Of a stretch of DNA of 64,000 nt, positions 19,970 to 30,902 are shown piece after piece. The stretch covers positions 2,046,001 to 2,110,000 of the forward strand of contig NC_062991.1 of assembly GCF_023078275.1 (NCBI RefSeq). Direction: 5' to 3'. Both the position numbers and the translations under genes were made by a program. This stretch comes from Leguminivora glycinivorella. Taxonomy: Eukaryota; Arthropoda; Insecta; Lepidoptera; Tortricidae. Each line of letters starts with the position of its first letter. Position 1 is the stretch's first letter. The notes beneath the pieces are model-generated. The model was not told the DNA's origin and ran no database searches. It saw only the letters and a list, made by a program, of their open reading frames with translations.

Positions 19970-20060
19970 TCCTTGCGTTATCCCGGCATTTGTCACGGCT
20001 CATGGGAGCCTGGGGTCCACCTTTGTCAACTAATCCCAAGATTCCACATTCACGTCTACA
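19970..20060 (-). mobile_element. Family B SINE, 3' end only
   Basis: CTTGCGTTATCCCGGCATTTG, CTCATGGGAGCCTGGGGTCC and GTCAACTAATCCCAAGATT are the reversed 3' end of the HaSE-like SINE (compare 53450-53541). Confidence 0.85.
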
Positions 20061-20311
20061 TTTTAGTGAATTTTCCCACTAACAAAGCGGGTGTGTCAGA
20101 GTATAATTCCCAAACATAGTTATCCAACACGGAAGCATGTTCAAACTAACGAAGCTAAATTCACAATTAGCCTGTTAAGGCAATAAAAATGACCCAGTTT
20201 CCTAATTGCTGTGGCCTAAATAGTTATATTCAGTTTACCTTATAACTTCAGTGTGTTTACTGCTTTATTCGCGGGTAAAAATGGGTATTTTTTTAAATAT
20301 GTTGGTTAGAC

Positions 20312-20530
20312 GTTGCGTTATTCCTGCATTTGCCGGGGATCATGGGAGCCTGGGGTCCGTTTTGACAACTAATTCCAAGATTCGGCGTAGGCACTAGTTT
20401 TACGAAAGCGACTGTCATCTGACCTCCCAACCTAAAGGGTAACTACGCCTTATTATAATTATTCCGGTTTGCTCATGACGTTTTCCTTCACCGAAAAGCG
20501 ACTGGCAAATATCGAAATATTTGCTTTAGC
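20312..20530 (-). mobile_element. Family B SINE, 5'-truncated
   Basis: Reversed copy from GTTATTCCTGCATTTGCCG through GGCGTAGGCACTAGTTTTAC, GCGACTGTCATCTGACC and TTCCTTCACCGAAAAGCGAC, stopping before the tRNA-like head. It lies 250 bp from another 3' fragment of the same family in the same orientation. Confidence 0.85.
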
Positions 20531-21536
20531 TACAGCCTGCGATTCACATTCCTGTATTTCAATATTTTATGCAACCAGGCAGCCATGAATTTGAAACAAA
20601 TTATTAAAATATTATGGAAGGTTTTATCCACTCATAGAGTGCTGTCAGTTTCTGATACAAAGCAGAAAACGCTAGGATCGAATACGCAATGCTATGAGAA
20701 TGTTGGCAGTAAATTCTAAAAGACTAAATTTATAGCTTTTACAATGGACTGAAATATAAAAACTAGGTTAATGATCATTACGCGCTGCGAAGTCTAATTA
20801 TTTTTAATGGAAGAGTACTAAGTGTTCGTTACTGTGAAGAATGACTAAGAAAATTTAGTGTCTGCAACTTTAAAACGGTCAAATTTGGGACTGAACGTTC
20901 AATTATCTTGTAAAATATAGTGTCAAATCGAGACATGTCTTTTGGCAACCACCAGAAATATATGACTATTGTCAGGAGGGCGCTGTTATGCTGATGTATG
21001 CGGTGAAAGTTCAGTCAGGGGCGGCTCACTCCGCGATTCTATCGCCGCGCTACAAGTACATCCTGGCGGCCGCGAGTTCGCGAAAGTTCCAATATGAATA
21101 AAATCTTTCAATGGAATTCCTCAAAACGCGCGTTCTTCGTCTGTCAATGAAAAGAATGCACGTTCGCACTTTCTATTGTTACTTTACGTCGCGAGTTTTT
21201 CTAAGGTTCATATGCGACGTCCGCGTGTCGAATGGCTAATAATATATATATAGGACATTCTTACACAGATCTACTACTAATTTAGTCCCACGAAATAGTT
21301 CAGTAAGGCTTGTAATGTTGGAACTTGAACAAAAATATATAAATACAGTATATATACCTAGAAAGTACCCAAGACTTGAATATAATAGTATAACATTTTA
21401 TGTGAGTATTAATTCGTTTTAATCCATAGGTAACCCTATCGCCGGACGCCGCGCAAAAATGGAGGGACGATTCTTAGTATGAAGATTTTTGAGAGAAATT
21501 TTGTAGGCATCATCAGTTTAGTTATGTGCTTATAAA
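20531..21536. other. Spacer with GC-richer patch
   Basis: No gene. About 20990-21230 is GC- and CpG-richer than its surroundings. The phrase AATATGAATAAAATC followed by ATGGAATTCCTCAAAA occurs at 21092 and again near 21750, so part is duplicated. Confidence 0.4.
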
Positions 21537-21640
21537 TCCATACTAACATTATAAATGGAAAAGTGTGTATGTGTCTGTTTGTTTGTCCGTCTTTCACGGC
21601 AAAACGGAGCGTCGAATTGACGCGGCTCGTTTCTTGGAGC
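21537..21640 (+). mobile_element. Family D repeat, left half
   Basis: CATACTAACATTATAAATGG, TGTGTCTGTTTGTTTGTCCG and CTTTCACGGCAAAACGGAGC, then a break before the GCGAAGCCGCGGG end seen at 168-357. Confidence 0.8.
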
Positions 21641-22197
21641 ATCACGCAATGTAAGAATTTTGTAGGTATTTAAAAAGGCGGCATTTCGTAAAAATCAAAG
21701 CAGTGGGCCTTCTGTACTTATACTATTATATATTCTGTGGTTCAGTACAATATGAATAAAATCGTTCTAATGGAATTCCTCAAAATGGCGCGTAGACATA
21801 TATGTCTGGTCAAAAAACGGCACAAATATGGTCACGTAGTTTGGGTACGTTCCCTAATCAGTGATTTATACGTTGCGTGATGAAATAAACGACAAAAACT
21901 TAATCGAAATGTGTACCTACATACTTACATTAAAAGAAGCGACATGGGAGGATATGAAAAATATCGATTTGGCCTTTTCGTATTAATAATATAGTATAGG
22001 GACGTTCTAAAACATAATATAATCCTATAACTCTGCATTGATAGCAGCCATCTCGTGTAAAAGCCCCGCTTAAAAGCTTTATTTATTTATTGCTTCGCAA
22101 GCTTTTACATTTTATCGGAGTGTAAAAATGAGAGCTTTAGAGACGTGATATATATATTTTATGTACATTTCCGGTATATGTACAATCATAGTTTAAA
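21641..22197. other. Spacer without recognised features
   Basis: No gene or clear repeat beyond the duplicated phrase at about 21750 mentioned for the previous spacer. Confidence 0.4.
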
Positions 22198-22199
22198 TA

Positions 22200-22459
22200 C
22201 AGGGTGTAACAAAAATGGTGGTGATCCGTTTAAGGGCGTATTCAGTATCGTATTCTCACCAAGAAAAAGTAGGATAAAAATTTTTTTTGCAAAAAAATTT
22301 TTTATCTTTGTATGAAGATTCGACCGATTCGCGCGGCCCGGCTCATACAAAAGTGAAAATTTTTTTAGCGAAAAAAAAATTTTCTTCTACTTTTTCCTGA
22401 TAAGAATACGATACTGAGTACGCCCTTAACCGGATCACCACCATTTTTGTTACACTCTG
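22200..22459. mobile_element. 260-bp TA-flanked MITE
   Basis: Inverted ends of about 60 bp: CAGGGTGTAACAAAAATGG, GTGATCCGTTTAAGGGCG, TATTCAGTATCGTATTC at the left and their near-complements at the right, with TA at 22198-22199 and 22460-22461. The centre has A/T runs and a CG-rich GCGCGGCCCGGC. No coding. Tc1/mariner-type by its TA target (inference). Confidence 0.88.
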
Positions 22460-22754
22460 TATAAGAAGATCATACCATCCCATACATTAAAAATCGACCG
22501 CCTAAGAACACGCATACACTATACCACACATAGATGGCGCTAAAAAACGCCTTGTTGCCATCGATTATTTGTAGATTGGCGTTAAGTGTCACTTTCGAGT
22601 CATAAATCTATGTCAAAAGTGACACTTCACGCCACCTACAAGTATAATCGAAAGCTACAAGACATTTTTTTGTGGCACCATCTATGTGTGGTGTAGTGTA
22701 TGCGCGTTCTTAGGCGGTCGCATTTTAATGTATGGGATGGTATGATTTTCTTAT
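22460..22754. mobile_element. 295-bp MITE abutting the previous one
   Basis: Inverted ends of about 75 bp: AAGATCATACCATCCCATAC..GCCTAAGAACACGCATACAC..ACATAGATGGCGCT at the left, matched in reverse at the right up to 22752. The two elements share the TA at 22460-22461. The interior holds GTCACTTTCGAGTC against AAAGTGACAC, so the pairing is nearly continuous. Confidence 0.85.
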
Positions 22755-22764
22755 ATTTAATATA

Positions 22765-22915
22765 TGCATAGCTGGGCACCGTTAATCAAATAGTTAACTT
22801 CGATAATCGTTAATCCGTTACTTAAAAAGTTAACTTCGTTAATCGTTAAAGCGATACATTTCGGTAGATTTAACGGAAGTTAAAGTTAATCGATAATCCG
22901 TTAACACGTCATAAA
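22765..22915. repeat. GTTAATCG-rich repeat
   Basis: AGCTGGGCACCGTTAATC followed by many GTTAAC, GTTAATCG and CGATAATCCGTTA words over about 150 bp. I have seen AGCTGGGCAC..GTTAAC arrays in other lepidopteran sequence. Class unknown. Confidence 0.5.
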
Positions 22916-23224
22916 AATAGGACTCCACTGTAGGTATTATGTATTTCTATTTACTAAGTATCCACCAAAAACCATTAAAACCTGTGACGCCAATCGGTAA
23001 AAAAACCGAAATGTAATAATTACGGTCTCTTCGGGCTTTTACCGCCGTTGGTTGGCTAAATCGTATAGGTTTTACTTCGGATTGGTAATTATTGGGTCAT
23101 TCATGCGGTCGCGATCGTGGTGCGAATATATGGTACAATACACTTATTATGTAAAACTACTATACTTTGCTGGCTCAGCGACCCGAAGTGGATCTTGGCT
23201 TCTGGCACTAGACTTCGCCATTCG

Positions 23225-23350
23225 CTCCTATCCTAACATTCTTACACAGATTGACTGAGTCCCACGGTAAGCTCAAGATGGCTTGTGTAGGTACTCAGAC
23301 AACGATATATATACATAGAAAAGATCCACGACTCTGGAACAAATATCAGA
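23225..23350 (-). mobile_element. Family A-like SINE, 3' part
   Basis: TTACACAGATTGACTGAGTC, CACGGTAAGCTCAAG, GTACTCAGACAACG and CATAGAAAAGATCCACGACTC follow the order of the reversed 3' half of family A (compare 19038), diverged. Upstream, 23160-23225 (GCGACCCGAAGTGGATCTTG, CTTCGCCATTCGCTCC) resembles a LINE coding fragment. Confidence 0.6.
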
Positions 23351-23355
23351 ATTGC

Positions 23356-23762
23356 AAAGTTGTATTTTAACGCCGAGTGTGGAATTGAAAAATGAGCAAG
23401 AGAAAGGATTCTACAGTTGAACCACTAGCGAAGCAAGTGGTTCGAAAATAGAATCCTGAACTTGGCGAGTTTTTCAACACACGAGAAGTAAAATATACAT
23501 TTGCACCCGTGTGTAACACAAAACTTTTCCCCTCACTATAGCGAGGAAAGTACAACGCAAAAAACGCGCTTATCACTGCTGTCAGTAGTTCCACAGGTGG
23601 TAAAACGTCTTCATCACTAGATTAACCCACTTTTTTCAATTTTAAAGCAGAAAATATGGCTATATTCAAGGTCAAATTACTTTATCCACTAGTGGATAAA
23701 ATGCGTTTTTACCCGCTGGTATTAAAGGACAAAACACGTGTTTTCGAGCTAGTGAGGGGAAA
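23356..23762 (+). mobile_element. Family I repeat, copy 1
   Basis: From AAAGTTGTATTTTAACGCCG to GAGCTAGTGAGGGGAAA, matching 55433-55846 in the same orientation almost base for base, including ACCACTAGCGAAG..GTGGTTC and CACTAGTGGATAAAATGCG. A GAACCAC..GTGGTTC stem is visible. Class unknown, non-coding. A B-box scrap (CCCTTACCGGGATTCGAACC) follows at 23766. Confidence 0.75.
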
Positions 23763-23800
23763 ATGCCCTTACCGGGATTCGAACCCATAGAACATGTAGT

Positions 23801-24170
23801 TGCCCTTTTTGGTTGACTACATAACTATTTAATCCAAATTTTAAAATATTACAATATTAAACTTGTAATAATATGACCCCTCAATATATCATATAAATAT
23901 CTTCACATTCCTAGGAAAAAGCACACATACCGAGCAAAAGTTGAGTTGGTGCCAAAAAATATTAATCTTGCTTCCCGAAATACATTTAATGTGAGATCGA
24001 TCCATTGCGTTTACGTCCTGCGGCAGTTTAAAACACTAGCTGAAGCGTGTTCAAACTTTTCCGGTCCTCCCGCCCGAAAGCGCCAAATTTAAGGCCGCGG
24101 TGCGCTACATGAAGTTACCACTTTCCGGCTCCGTCAAACAGAAAAACCACACCTTGGCTAGTAGTTAAAT
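23801..24170. other. Spacer without recognised features
   Basis: No gene or repeat recognised. Confidence 0.4.
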
Positions 24171-24809
24171 AAAAACCGGCCAAGAGCGTGTCGGGCCACG
24201 CTCAGTGTAGAGTTCCGTAGTTTTCCGTATTTTTCTCAAAAACTACTGAACCTATCAAGTTCAAAATAATTTTCCTAGAAAGTTTTTATAATGTTCTACC
24301 TTTGTGATTTTTTTAATATTTTTTAAACATACAAACATACATACATACAATCACACCTGTATCCCATAAAGGGGTAGGCAGAGCACATGAAACTACTAAA
24401 GCTTCAGGGCCACTCTTTAAACATATGGTTCAAAAGTTAGAGGGGGGGACAAACTTGTTTTCCTTTAGGCGCGATTATTTCCGAAAATATTAATATTATC
24501 AAAAAACGATCTGAGTAAACCCTTATTCATTTTTTAATACCTATCCAACAATATATCACACGTTGGGGTTGGAATGAAAAAAAAAATATCAGCCCCCACT
24601 TTACATGTACGGGGGTACCCTAATAAAACATTTTTTTCCATATTTATTTTTGCACTTTGTTGGCCTGATTGATATACATATTTGTACCAAATTTCAGCTT
24701 TCTAGTGCTTATGGTTACTGAGATTATCCGCGGACAGACGGACGGACGGACGGACAGACAGACATCGCGAAACTATAAGGGTTCCTAGTTGACTACGGAA
24801 CCCTAAAAA
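24171..24809 (+). mobile_element. Family C MITE interrupted by a SINE
   Basis: Same boxes and order as 16525-17086, with a shorter (ACGG)n tract (about 24735-24755). An 85-bp foreign segment plus a duplicated 9-bp target interrupts it at 24331. Confidence 0.88.
24331..24415 (-). mobile_element. 5'-truncated family F SINE nested in family C
   Basis: Reversed 3' end of the SINE: (ACAT)n, CAATCACACCTGTATCCCAT, GGGGTAGGCAGAGCACATG and AAACTACT. Flanked by TTTAAACAT at 24322-24330 and 24416-24424, present once in the intact MITE at 16.68 kb. This is a target duplication of LINE-type retrotransposition. Confidence 0.88.
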
Positions 24810-24942
24810 CTCAGATCACAGTTTTATTGACCTTGACTCCGCCTTGGATGACAATAACATGTGACTGTGACATTTCTTACTGTACTAAGTCAGTATGAGT
24901 TCAGGTAAAATTTAGTTTTTGGCAGGTCTACTTAATAGAAGG

Positions 24943-24970
24943 TCATCATCATCATCATCATCATCATCAT
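24943..24970. repeat. (CAT)n microsatellite
   Basis: Nine consecutive CAT units; such tracts often terminate lepidopteran LINE/SINE copies (compare 31294). Confidence 0.85.
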
Positions 24971-25662
24971 TGTCCTTCGAGTCTATAACATACTACTGCC
25001 CTCCACATATAGACTAGATATTATAAACAAATATTTTATAGATATGTTATTTAAGTTTCTGTGTAACTTGGTCCTATAATAAATTATGATTTCATGTCTT
25101 TTTAATAAAATAAAAAAAAATAACACACTATACAAGCAGTGTCAAGTGGGGCGACACCTTTTTTCAGGGCTGTGTAAACCAATACATGCCGACATATTTG
25201 CGGACAAATTAGGAAAGTTCGTTAGGTATGTTGGCTTTTAACATAAATATTTATTAAATGTTGTTGTTGTTTTTTTTTTTAATTCTATAACATTTTAATG
25301 AAAAACAAACAATATAACAACTATAAATAAACTTAGAAATAAGGAATAAATAAAATAAATAAGATTAAATGAAATTAAACTGTATTTGTTTGATTTTGTA
25401 TTTATTTGATTTATTATTTGTTAGATTTTATTTCGTGTCTCGTGTCTGGTTTTCGATATGCTATTTTTTTATTTTGTTTAATAATATGTGTGTTACCATA
25501 TAAGTGTTTTGGTTGTATTACACTGTAAGCTTATATGTGATATAAACGATATTGAAATTGAAATTGAAATACGGGAGCGACAACAAATACAGAAGGTAAG
25601 TTTGATAATAATATTTATAGGCAGTTTTTGAGATAATGTGTTTTTTTTAATTTGATTGTTTT
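24971..25662. other. AT-rich spacer
   Basis: No gene. An AATTGAAATTGAAAT hexamer run at about 25550-25570 looks like a LINE tail (compare 39069). Confidence 0.4.
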
Positions 25663-25985
25663 TTTTTTTTATACTACGTCGGTGGCAAACAAGTATACGG
25701 TCCGCCTGATGTAAAGCGGTCACCGTAACCTATGGACGCCTGCAACTCAAACAGTGTCACATGCGCGTTGCCACCCCATTAGAAACTTGTACACTCCCTT
25801 TTGCTGTGTTAAGTACACAGCAAAAAGGAGTGTACAAGTTCCAAGGAGGGTTCGGGTTGCCGACGACTCAAAGGACAATAGACGGAACAAGTTAGTTCCG
25901 TAAGTCCGCCCGTCATCAGCACACCGCACCCTCGTTGAGCTCTGGCAGCCTTACTCACCGACAGGAACACAACACTATGAGTAGG
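25663..25985 (-). mobile_element. Family H LINE 3' end, copy 2
   Basis: Poly(A) is seen as T at 25663-25672, then ATACTACGTCGGTGGCAAAC and GGTCCGCCTGATGTAAAGCG. Read on the minus strand the last coding residues end KFLMGWQRACDTV before a stop, as in LINE C-termini. Beyond the 57-nt hairpin, CAAGGAGGGTTCGGGTTG..TCATCAGCACACCGCACC continues to about 25950, identical or nearly so at 34260-34375. Confidence 0.75.
25784..25840. repeat. 57-nt near-perfect hairpin in family H
   Basis: AACTTGTACACTCCCTTTTG runs into CTGTGT, a short loop, then the reverse complement ending at 25840. The same hairpin occurs at 34212-34268 but its second arm is absent from the 17630 copy. It may descend from a twin-priming or template-switch event in a source copy that later spread. 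Confidence 0.85.
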
Positions 25986-26250
25986 GTCTAGTGCTATTTG
26001 GCTGCGGTCTTCTGTAAGGCGGATTGTCGTCAAAAATAAGCCGGCCTGAATCTGAAATAATTAAATACGAGGAGTTTACGAATAATCAAAAAATAGAAGA
26101 TTTACTTTGCGCGAATAGATAATTTGGTAGTCAAGCACTGCTGACCCGATAGATATAGAGGTACTTTATTCATTATAGTTGACGATAAGCGATCGGAATA
26201 AGAAAACAGTAAATAAACTTTTTTTTTTTTCGTTTACTATAATAAGGACC

Positions 26251-26372
26251 CTAAGTGCGTTTTCACATTATCCGATCCTATATCGGATGTAGGATCGATA
26301 TCCCATACATTAAAGGTGGCATCTTGGATTTTTTCCATTGAAATCGGATTGGATAATGTAAAAACGGACTAA
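26251..26372. mobile_element. 122-bp foldback MITE
   Basis: AGTGCGTTTTCACATTATCC at the left pairs with GGATAATGTAAAAACGGACT at the right, with few mismatches. ATCCGATCCTATATCGGAT in the interior is a second dyad. hAT-type by resemblance to remembered lepidopteran repeats; target duplication not resolved. Confidence 0.7.
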
Positions 26373-27084
26373 ATATGACAGTTTGTCCTATAAACTCTCT
26401 AGCATTATGTATTCCGATTTCTTGTCACACTGTTTCCGAGCCTCTTTGAGTATAAAAATCAAAACACATATTTAGGGTGATTTTCCTACGTATTTCGACA
26501 ATCTACCTCAGCAGTTCAACAAATCAGGTCCTCTAGCCAAACCTACAATCGCTTTCGCTTCGTAAGCGTATCATATAGCTATCCCTGTCGCTCTTCTGTA
26601 GTGCGACGGAGCAAGACTGCGTTTTGATCATCACTTAACGTATTTTTCAATTCATAAAAGCTGCCACGAATGTAACGAATGAGCGAATAAAAATATGCAT
26701 GTATGTGACAAATTAAATAATAAAATGGCGGCTCTTGACATTGACAGTTACCACTGTATGGTGTCACTCAAACAATCAAAGTTTCTTTATTGAGAGTTTT
26801 CATTTTTATTTTTAGGGAATTTCAGGTCAATTGTAATCGAATCACGATCACTTTCTATCTCAATAGGAGACAATAAAAATCGTTGAAAAAATGTCTCAGA
26901 ATTTCATACATTTTTGTTTACATTCCTCTTTTGTTACTACCCCGTACAAATAACAAAAACGGTAACTAAATAACAAAAAATCGTATGGGGGGAATTTTTG
27001 TACCTGTTAGGATTGAAAAAGATTAAAATTTATCAAAAATATCTCAAGCTCTATACTTGAAAATTTCAACCCTTGCTTTCGTGT
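26373..27084. other. Spacer with family O box
   Basis: No gene. GTCGCTCTTCTGTAGTGCGACGG at 26587 is the family O box found also at 36930 and 52930; its left flank carries a CGCTTTCGCTTCGTAAGCG dyad. Confidence 0.5.
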
Positions 27085-27170
27085 ACCGATGGCCAAGTGG
27101 TTGAGGCATTCGTCCGGTTAACGGAGTATGCTGGTTCGAATCCAGCTTGGAACACTTGGAGGCATTGGCA
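27085..27170 (+). mobile_element. Family M tRNA-like SINE head
   Basis: GATGGCCAAGTGGTTGAGGC is a good polymerase III A box and GGTTCGAATCC a perfect B box, 45 bp apart. ATTCGTCCGG in between and CTTGGAGGCAT after are shared with the reverse copy at 47455. The anticodon arm does not fold with U33 and a 5-bp stem, so I read it as a Ser/Leu-tRNA-derived SINE head rather than a tRNA gene. Confidence 0.65.
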
Positions 27171-28167
27171 ATTTTTTCTTTGTATAATTATGACATTTAT
27201 TTAATGTCACTTAAAAAAATGGCAAAAAAAGAAACGCTCATTCTATTCGTGCCAGTTTTCGTGCAACGATCTGTACGTTTGGCTAGAGAGCTGGAACGGA
27301 AATTTGGCCCCCGTTCTACACCCAACTAACAAAAATTAGTCTTATAGTGGCTTATAATGCCAAAAATAATACTCTTATAATAACCTTGTAAACCCTTTAC
27401 AAGAGGGCATTTGGGCACACCTTATAAGGCCAAAAACCTTATATCCCCCTTGTAGTTGCTTTATTATTAGCTTTCTTATCTTGTACGTGCTTTATTATGG
27501 CATGCAATAAGAAAGTTAACCTTATAATGGCAAGAAAAGTGCTTTTAAAAGGCTAATGTACTAATAAGAATCATATTTAAAGCTTTAATAAGGGCAATTA
27601 TACTTGTAAGAATCATATTCAAAGCTTTAATAAGGGCAATAGCTCTTGTACACGTTTTGTGATCATCAGATATAAGGGAGTAAAACTCATAACGGCGAAA
27701 CAGGATGCTGTTTTAAAAGTTTATTGTGCTTTGTAGTGATTTATGTGTACATCGTCATCAAGTCATCCATTTTGCAAGTTAGTAAACGGTAAGTTAACTT
27801 TTACATATTACAATTATTTGCTTATTTATTATGAAAACTGTATGGGAATCCAATTTCATGGTGAAATGTGATATAAAATGTGTTGTATTATTAATGCGCC
27901 CTTGTATTTCAACGGTTTTGTACTAAAAATGCGGTTAATTAATTTTGACATGTCTTGAGCAAGGCTGTTATAAGAGTAAAAGCAGTAAGCACATCATTTA
28001 CAAATACTCTATAAGAGTAAAAACTTTATAATAGCCACCGGTGTTACTTATGATTCGCCATTTTATATATCTTTAGGGTTCCTTCTCACAATTAGTGAAA
28101 TCCCGAACCTTACCATCTAGTTAAATATTTGTAACGGATACCAGTTAAAAATTCATAACGTTATCGT

Positions 28168-28675
28168 TAGAGAGCAGATTTCAGGTAGCGATTTAAATAT
28201 TAATATGAATATGACTCGCATACAATATTTATTATTTTTTCTACACACGAAAAAATGTATGGGAATATAAAAGTAAAACCCTTTTTGGATGCTTTTGTGA
28301 ATATTGGGCAAAAATTATAATGATAATAAATAAAAATAAAAAAAATATTTATTTATATTTATTTCTTTAATATTTCTTCTGCGCATTGCACAGTAAAAAC
28401 TTCTATTATGGCTCAAAGAATATAAAAATGAAAATAATTCGCTTCTTATATATATTTAAATTGAAAGTCCATTATTTAGAATAAAATACTTTTTTTAAAA
28501 TGTAGTTTGTTGAAAAAATAACATTAATTTAATCTAATTATTCAGTGAAGTTTGTGGTGTGCGATGTAGGTAATAATAATAGATTATAAACCACATGACA
28601 TGTATTTAAAAAATTGCACTAAGTCATATCCATATTAATATTTAAATCGCTACCTGAAATCCGCTGTCTAGTTAT
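28168..28675. mobile_element. Nested element with ~47-bp inverted ends
   Basis: CAGATTTCAGGTAGCGATTT and AAATATTAATATGAATATGACT at 28176-28217 are matched in reverse at 28626-28670 with two or three changes. The ~510 bp between and including the arms sit inside the 27321-31003 element. Target duplication not clear. Confidence 0.7.
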
Positions 28676-29186
28676 CATGTACTTGGCGCAAACCTTTGAA
28701 ATTGCATTTTTGTTCGAAAGACCGTTCTTTTTAAACCGGTATTTTGGGGAACGCTTTGATAAAGGTTTGGTTCGATTAACCGGCATAGAACAAAATAAAA
28801 CCGTGTAGTCCGCAGCATGTCAGGTAATACTGATATTTTCAATATTTCATTAGGAAGTTATACCTAGAATTTTCAATTTAAAACAAACTTGTGCTTCGGA
28901 ATATTTAATCTTCTGGTTTATTACTTCCTATTGATTTATTGTAAATGCTGAGTCAAATACTCTATTTGATATTTATTATTATGGTTATTGTTACAGAATC
29001 TGTGGATGAGATACATAGTCAGCCGTTTTTAGTGACGTGAAGATGACAACTCTTCTCCTCCTCTTAGTAAGTAAGTGCTATTGAAAACCACAGACGATTT
29101 CAGTACCGCCATCACAATGGACTTTGTGTCGATAACTATAAACAGCCTAGCCTAAGAATTCAAATAAATATTTTTTTTTATTACAG

Positions 29187-29479
29187 TAGAACTACAAAAC
29201 GGCACATATTCTGATGGAGAAAATCAGTCACAATCATTACTTACACCCAAAAATAAGCCTGGAGTGGTGGATCAAAAAACATGCAAAATGGAAGAGGACG
29301 CAGGAAATAGCTTAGGTTGTAAGAAAATCACACCAAGAAAAGATGGCGCTGACAATTCAAAACAAGAAAACGAAAATCAATATATCTTTTGTGAATTTGA
29401 TGAAGACCTCGATAAAAGAAACTACTTATTATTTTGGAAATTTACTGATAGGTTAATTACAATTTCTACCACCGTGTAG
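29187..29479 (+). pseudogene. Possible terminal exon inside the 27.3-kb element
   Basis: Preceded by a T-rich tract and TTATTACAG, a good splice acceptor, at 29186. The frame stays open about 96 codons, is hydrophilic and charged (ENENQYIFCEFDEDLDKR) and ends at TAG, with an AATAAA about 125 bp on. Upstream, ATGTCAG/gtaata at 28816 and an acceptor at 28996 suggest two earlier small exons, but the second contains a stop and the phases do not join cleanly. Either a decayed gene of the element or chance. Product not recognised. Confidence 0.22.
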
Positions 29480-30199
29480 GCGCTCTGAAGAATATATTAA
29501 TATTTTGAAGTATGTAGACTCATTGAAACAGCAACATCGTGAGCAATAGAACTGAAAATATTAATCTTATAAAGTTACTTGTATCGGTTTGGTTTCGTTG
29601 CACATAAATAAATACAATATCTTAAAAACAGTGAGTTTGTCTTTATTTGTCCTCAATTTTAATCTATCTTAGTCTTCTTAAAATAGCCGAACATTGTATT
29701 CACTTATTCAGATCGTCCGACATTCACAATGATAATCCGCAATAAAAGATTTTTTTTATTTCAGACCAAAGTCCATAAAGTAAGGAATACACTTTTGGAA
29801 CTTATTCTAATAAAGTTAATCTTAAAAATTAATATTAGTAGGCACTGATGGATAAAAAAACTGAGTGCCTTGGTAATAGTCTCTTATACGCTTAGTTATG
29901 TATAATTGGCCACCTTCGAGTGCATGCTAGTCTGGTATAACCGGTGGACACTCTATTTAATAATGTAAACATTGTAAAACATGGAAACAATGGACCAGTT
30001 ACATTTGCCCTCCAGTCGAGATCTGCCCCGCGGCCCCGCTGTATATACCTTAACATTTTTCACCGCAGAGCTACAGACACCTTAAATAAGAACAAAAAAT
30101 ATAATTATTAAGCTAAATCCAAACTCAATTCATCATTTAACGATATACCTGTATTACTGTCACTGCTGCTTGCCTGCATATTCTTATAATTATTCCATA

Positions 30200-30331
30200 A
30201 TGGCATCCTCTACGGAACCACTAATCGATAAGTTGGAATCAGATTGTTCACATTCGCTGGATTTTCAAAATGACGAATCAAGTTTTATAAAAACTTTTAA
30301 TACGACACTTTCAAGAATAATGCCTTTATAA
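30200..30331 (+). other. Short open frame
   Basis: 43 codons starting ATAATGGC, hydrophilic and serine-rich (ESDCSHSLDFQNDESS). Its style resembles the 29187 frame, but it is too short to call. Confidence 0.12.
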
Positions 30332-30540
30332 TTATTGTATAAGAGAAAATGTATTGCTTTAATTCTTTTAAACACTTTATAAAATGCTATAATGTGTTTG
30401 CTGGATAGACGTTTTATAATATGCTCCTATGAGGCATAAAGCATCATAGTTATCTTATGCATTACTTTTATAAGAATAATTGGCCATAACAAAAGCTTTT
30501 ATAGTGCTTTGAATATTATACAGCGAAAAGGCATTTTAAA

Positions 30541-30902
30541 TGGCTTCTATAAGAATACATATTTTTAAACCCTTATTGCAGTCATATAAATTGGTCTTAT
30601 TAACGTGTACATGGCCAAGTTATAAGAGTAAATGTACTATTGGCCAAATCCTCTTATAATGAGCTACTATAAGAGTAAATATTTTTAAACCCTTATTGCA
30701 GTCATATAAATTGGACTTATTAACGTGTACATGGCCAAGTTATAAGAGTAAATGTACTATTGGCCAAATCCTCTTATAATGAGCTACTATAAGAGTAAAT
30801 ATTTTTAAACCCTTATTGCAGTCATATAAATTTGACTTATTAACGTGTACATGGCCAAATTATAAGAGTAAATGTACTATTAGGCCAAATTCTCTTATAA
30901 TG
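30541..30902. repeat. 3 x 120-bp tandem repeat
   Basis: Units start at 30541, 30661 and 30781 with an exact 120-bp step: ATTTTTAAACCCTTATTGCA, ACTTATTAACGTGTACATGG, TATAAGAGTAAATGTACTA, CTCTTATAATGAGC. Units two and three are almost identical; the third has one inserted base. It multiplies the CTTATAA words at the right end of the 27321-31003 element. Confidence 0.92.

Noticed and set aside
27085..27170. A possible tRNA-Ser/Leu gene
   Set aside because: A and B boxes are strong, but the anticodon arm does not fold and a related copy exists at 47455; SINE head is more likely.
30541..30902. CRISPR-like array
   Set aside because: The 120-bp units are contiguous with no unique spacers and lie in a eukaryotic transposon end.
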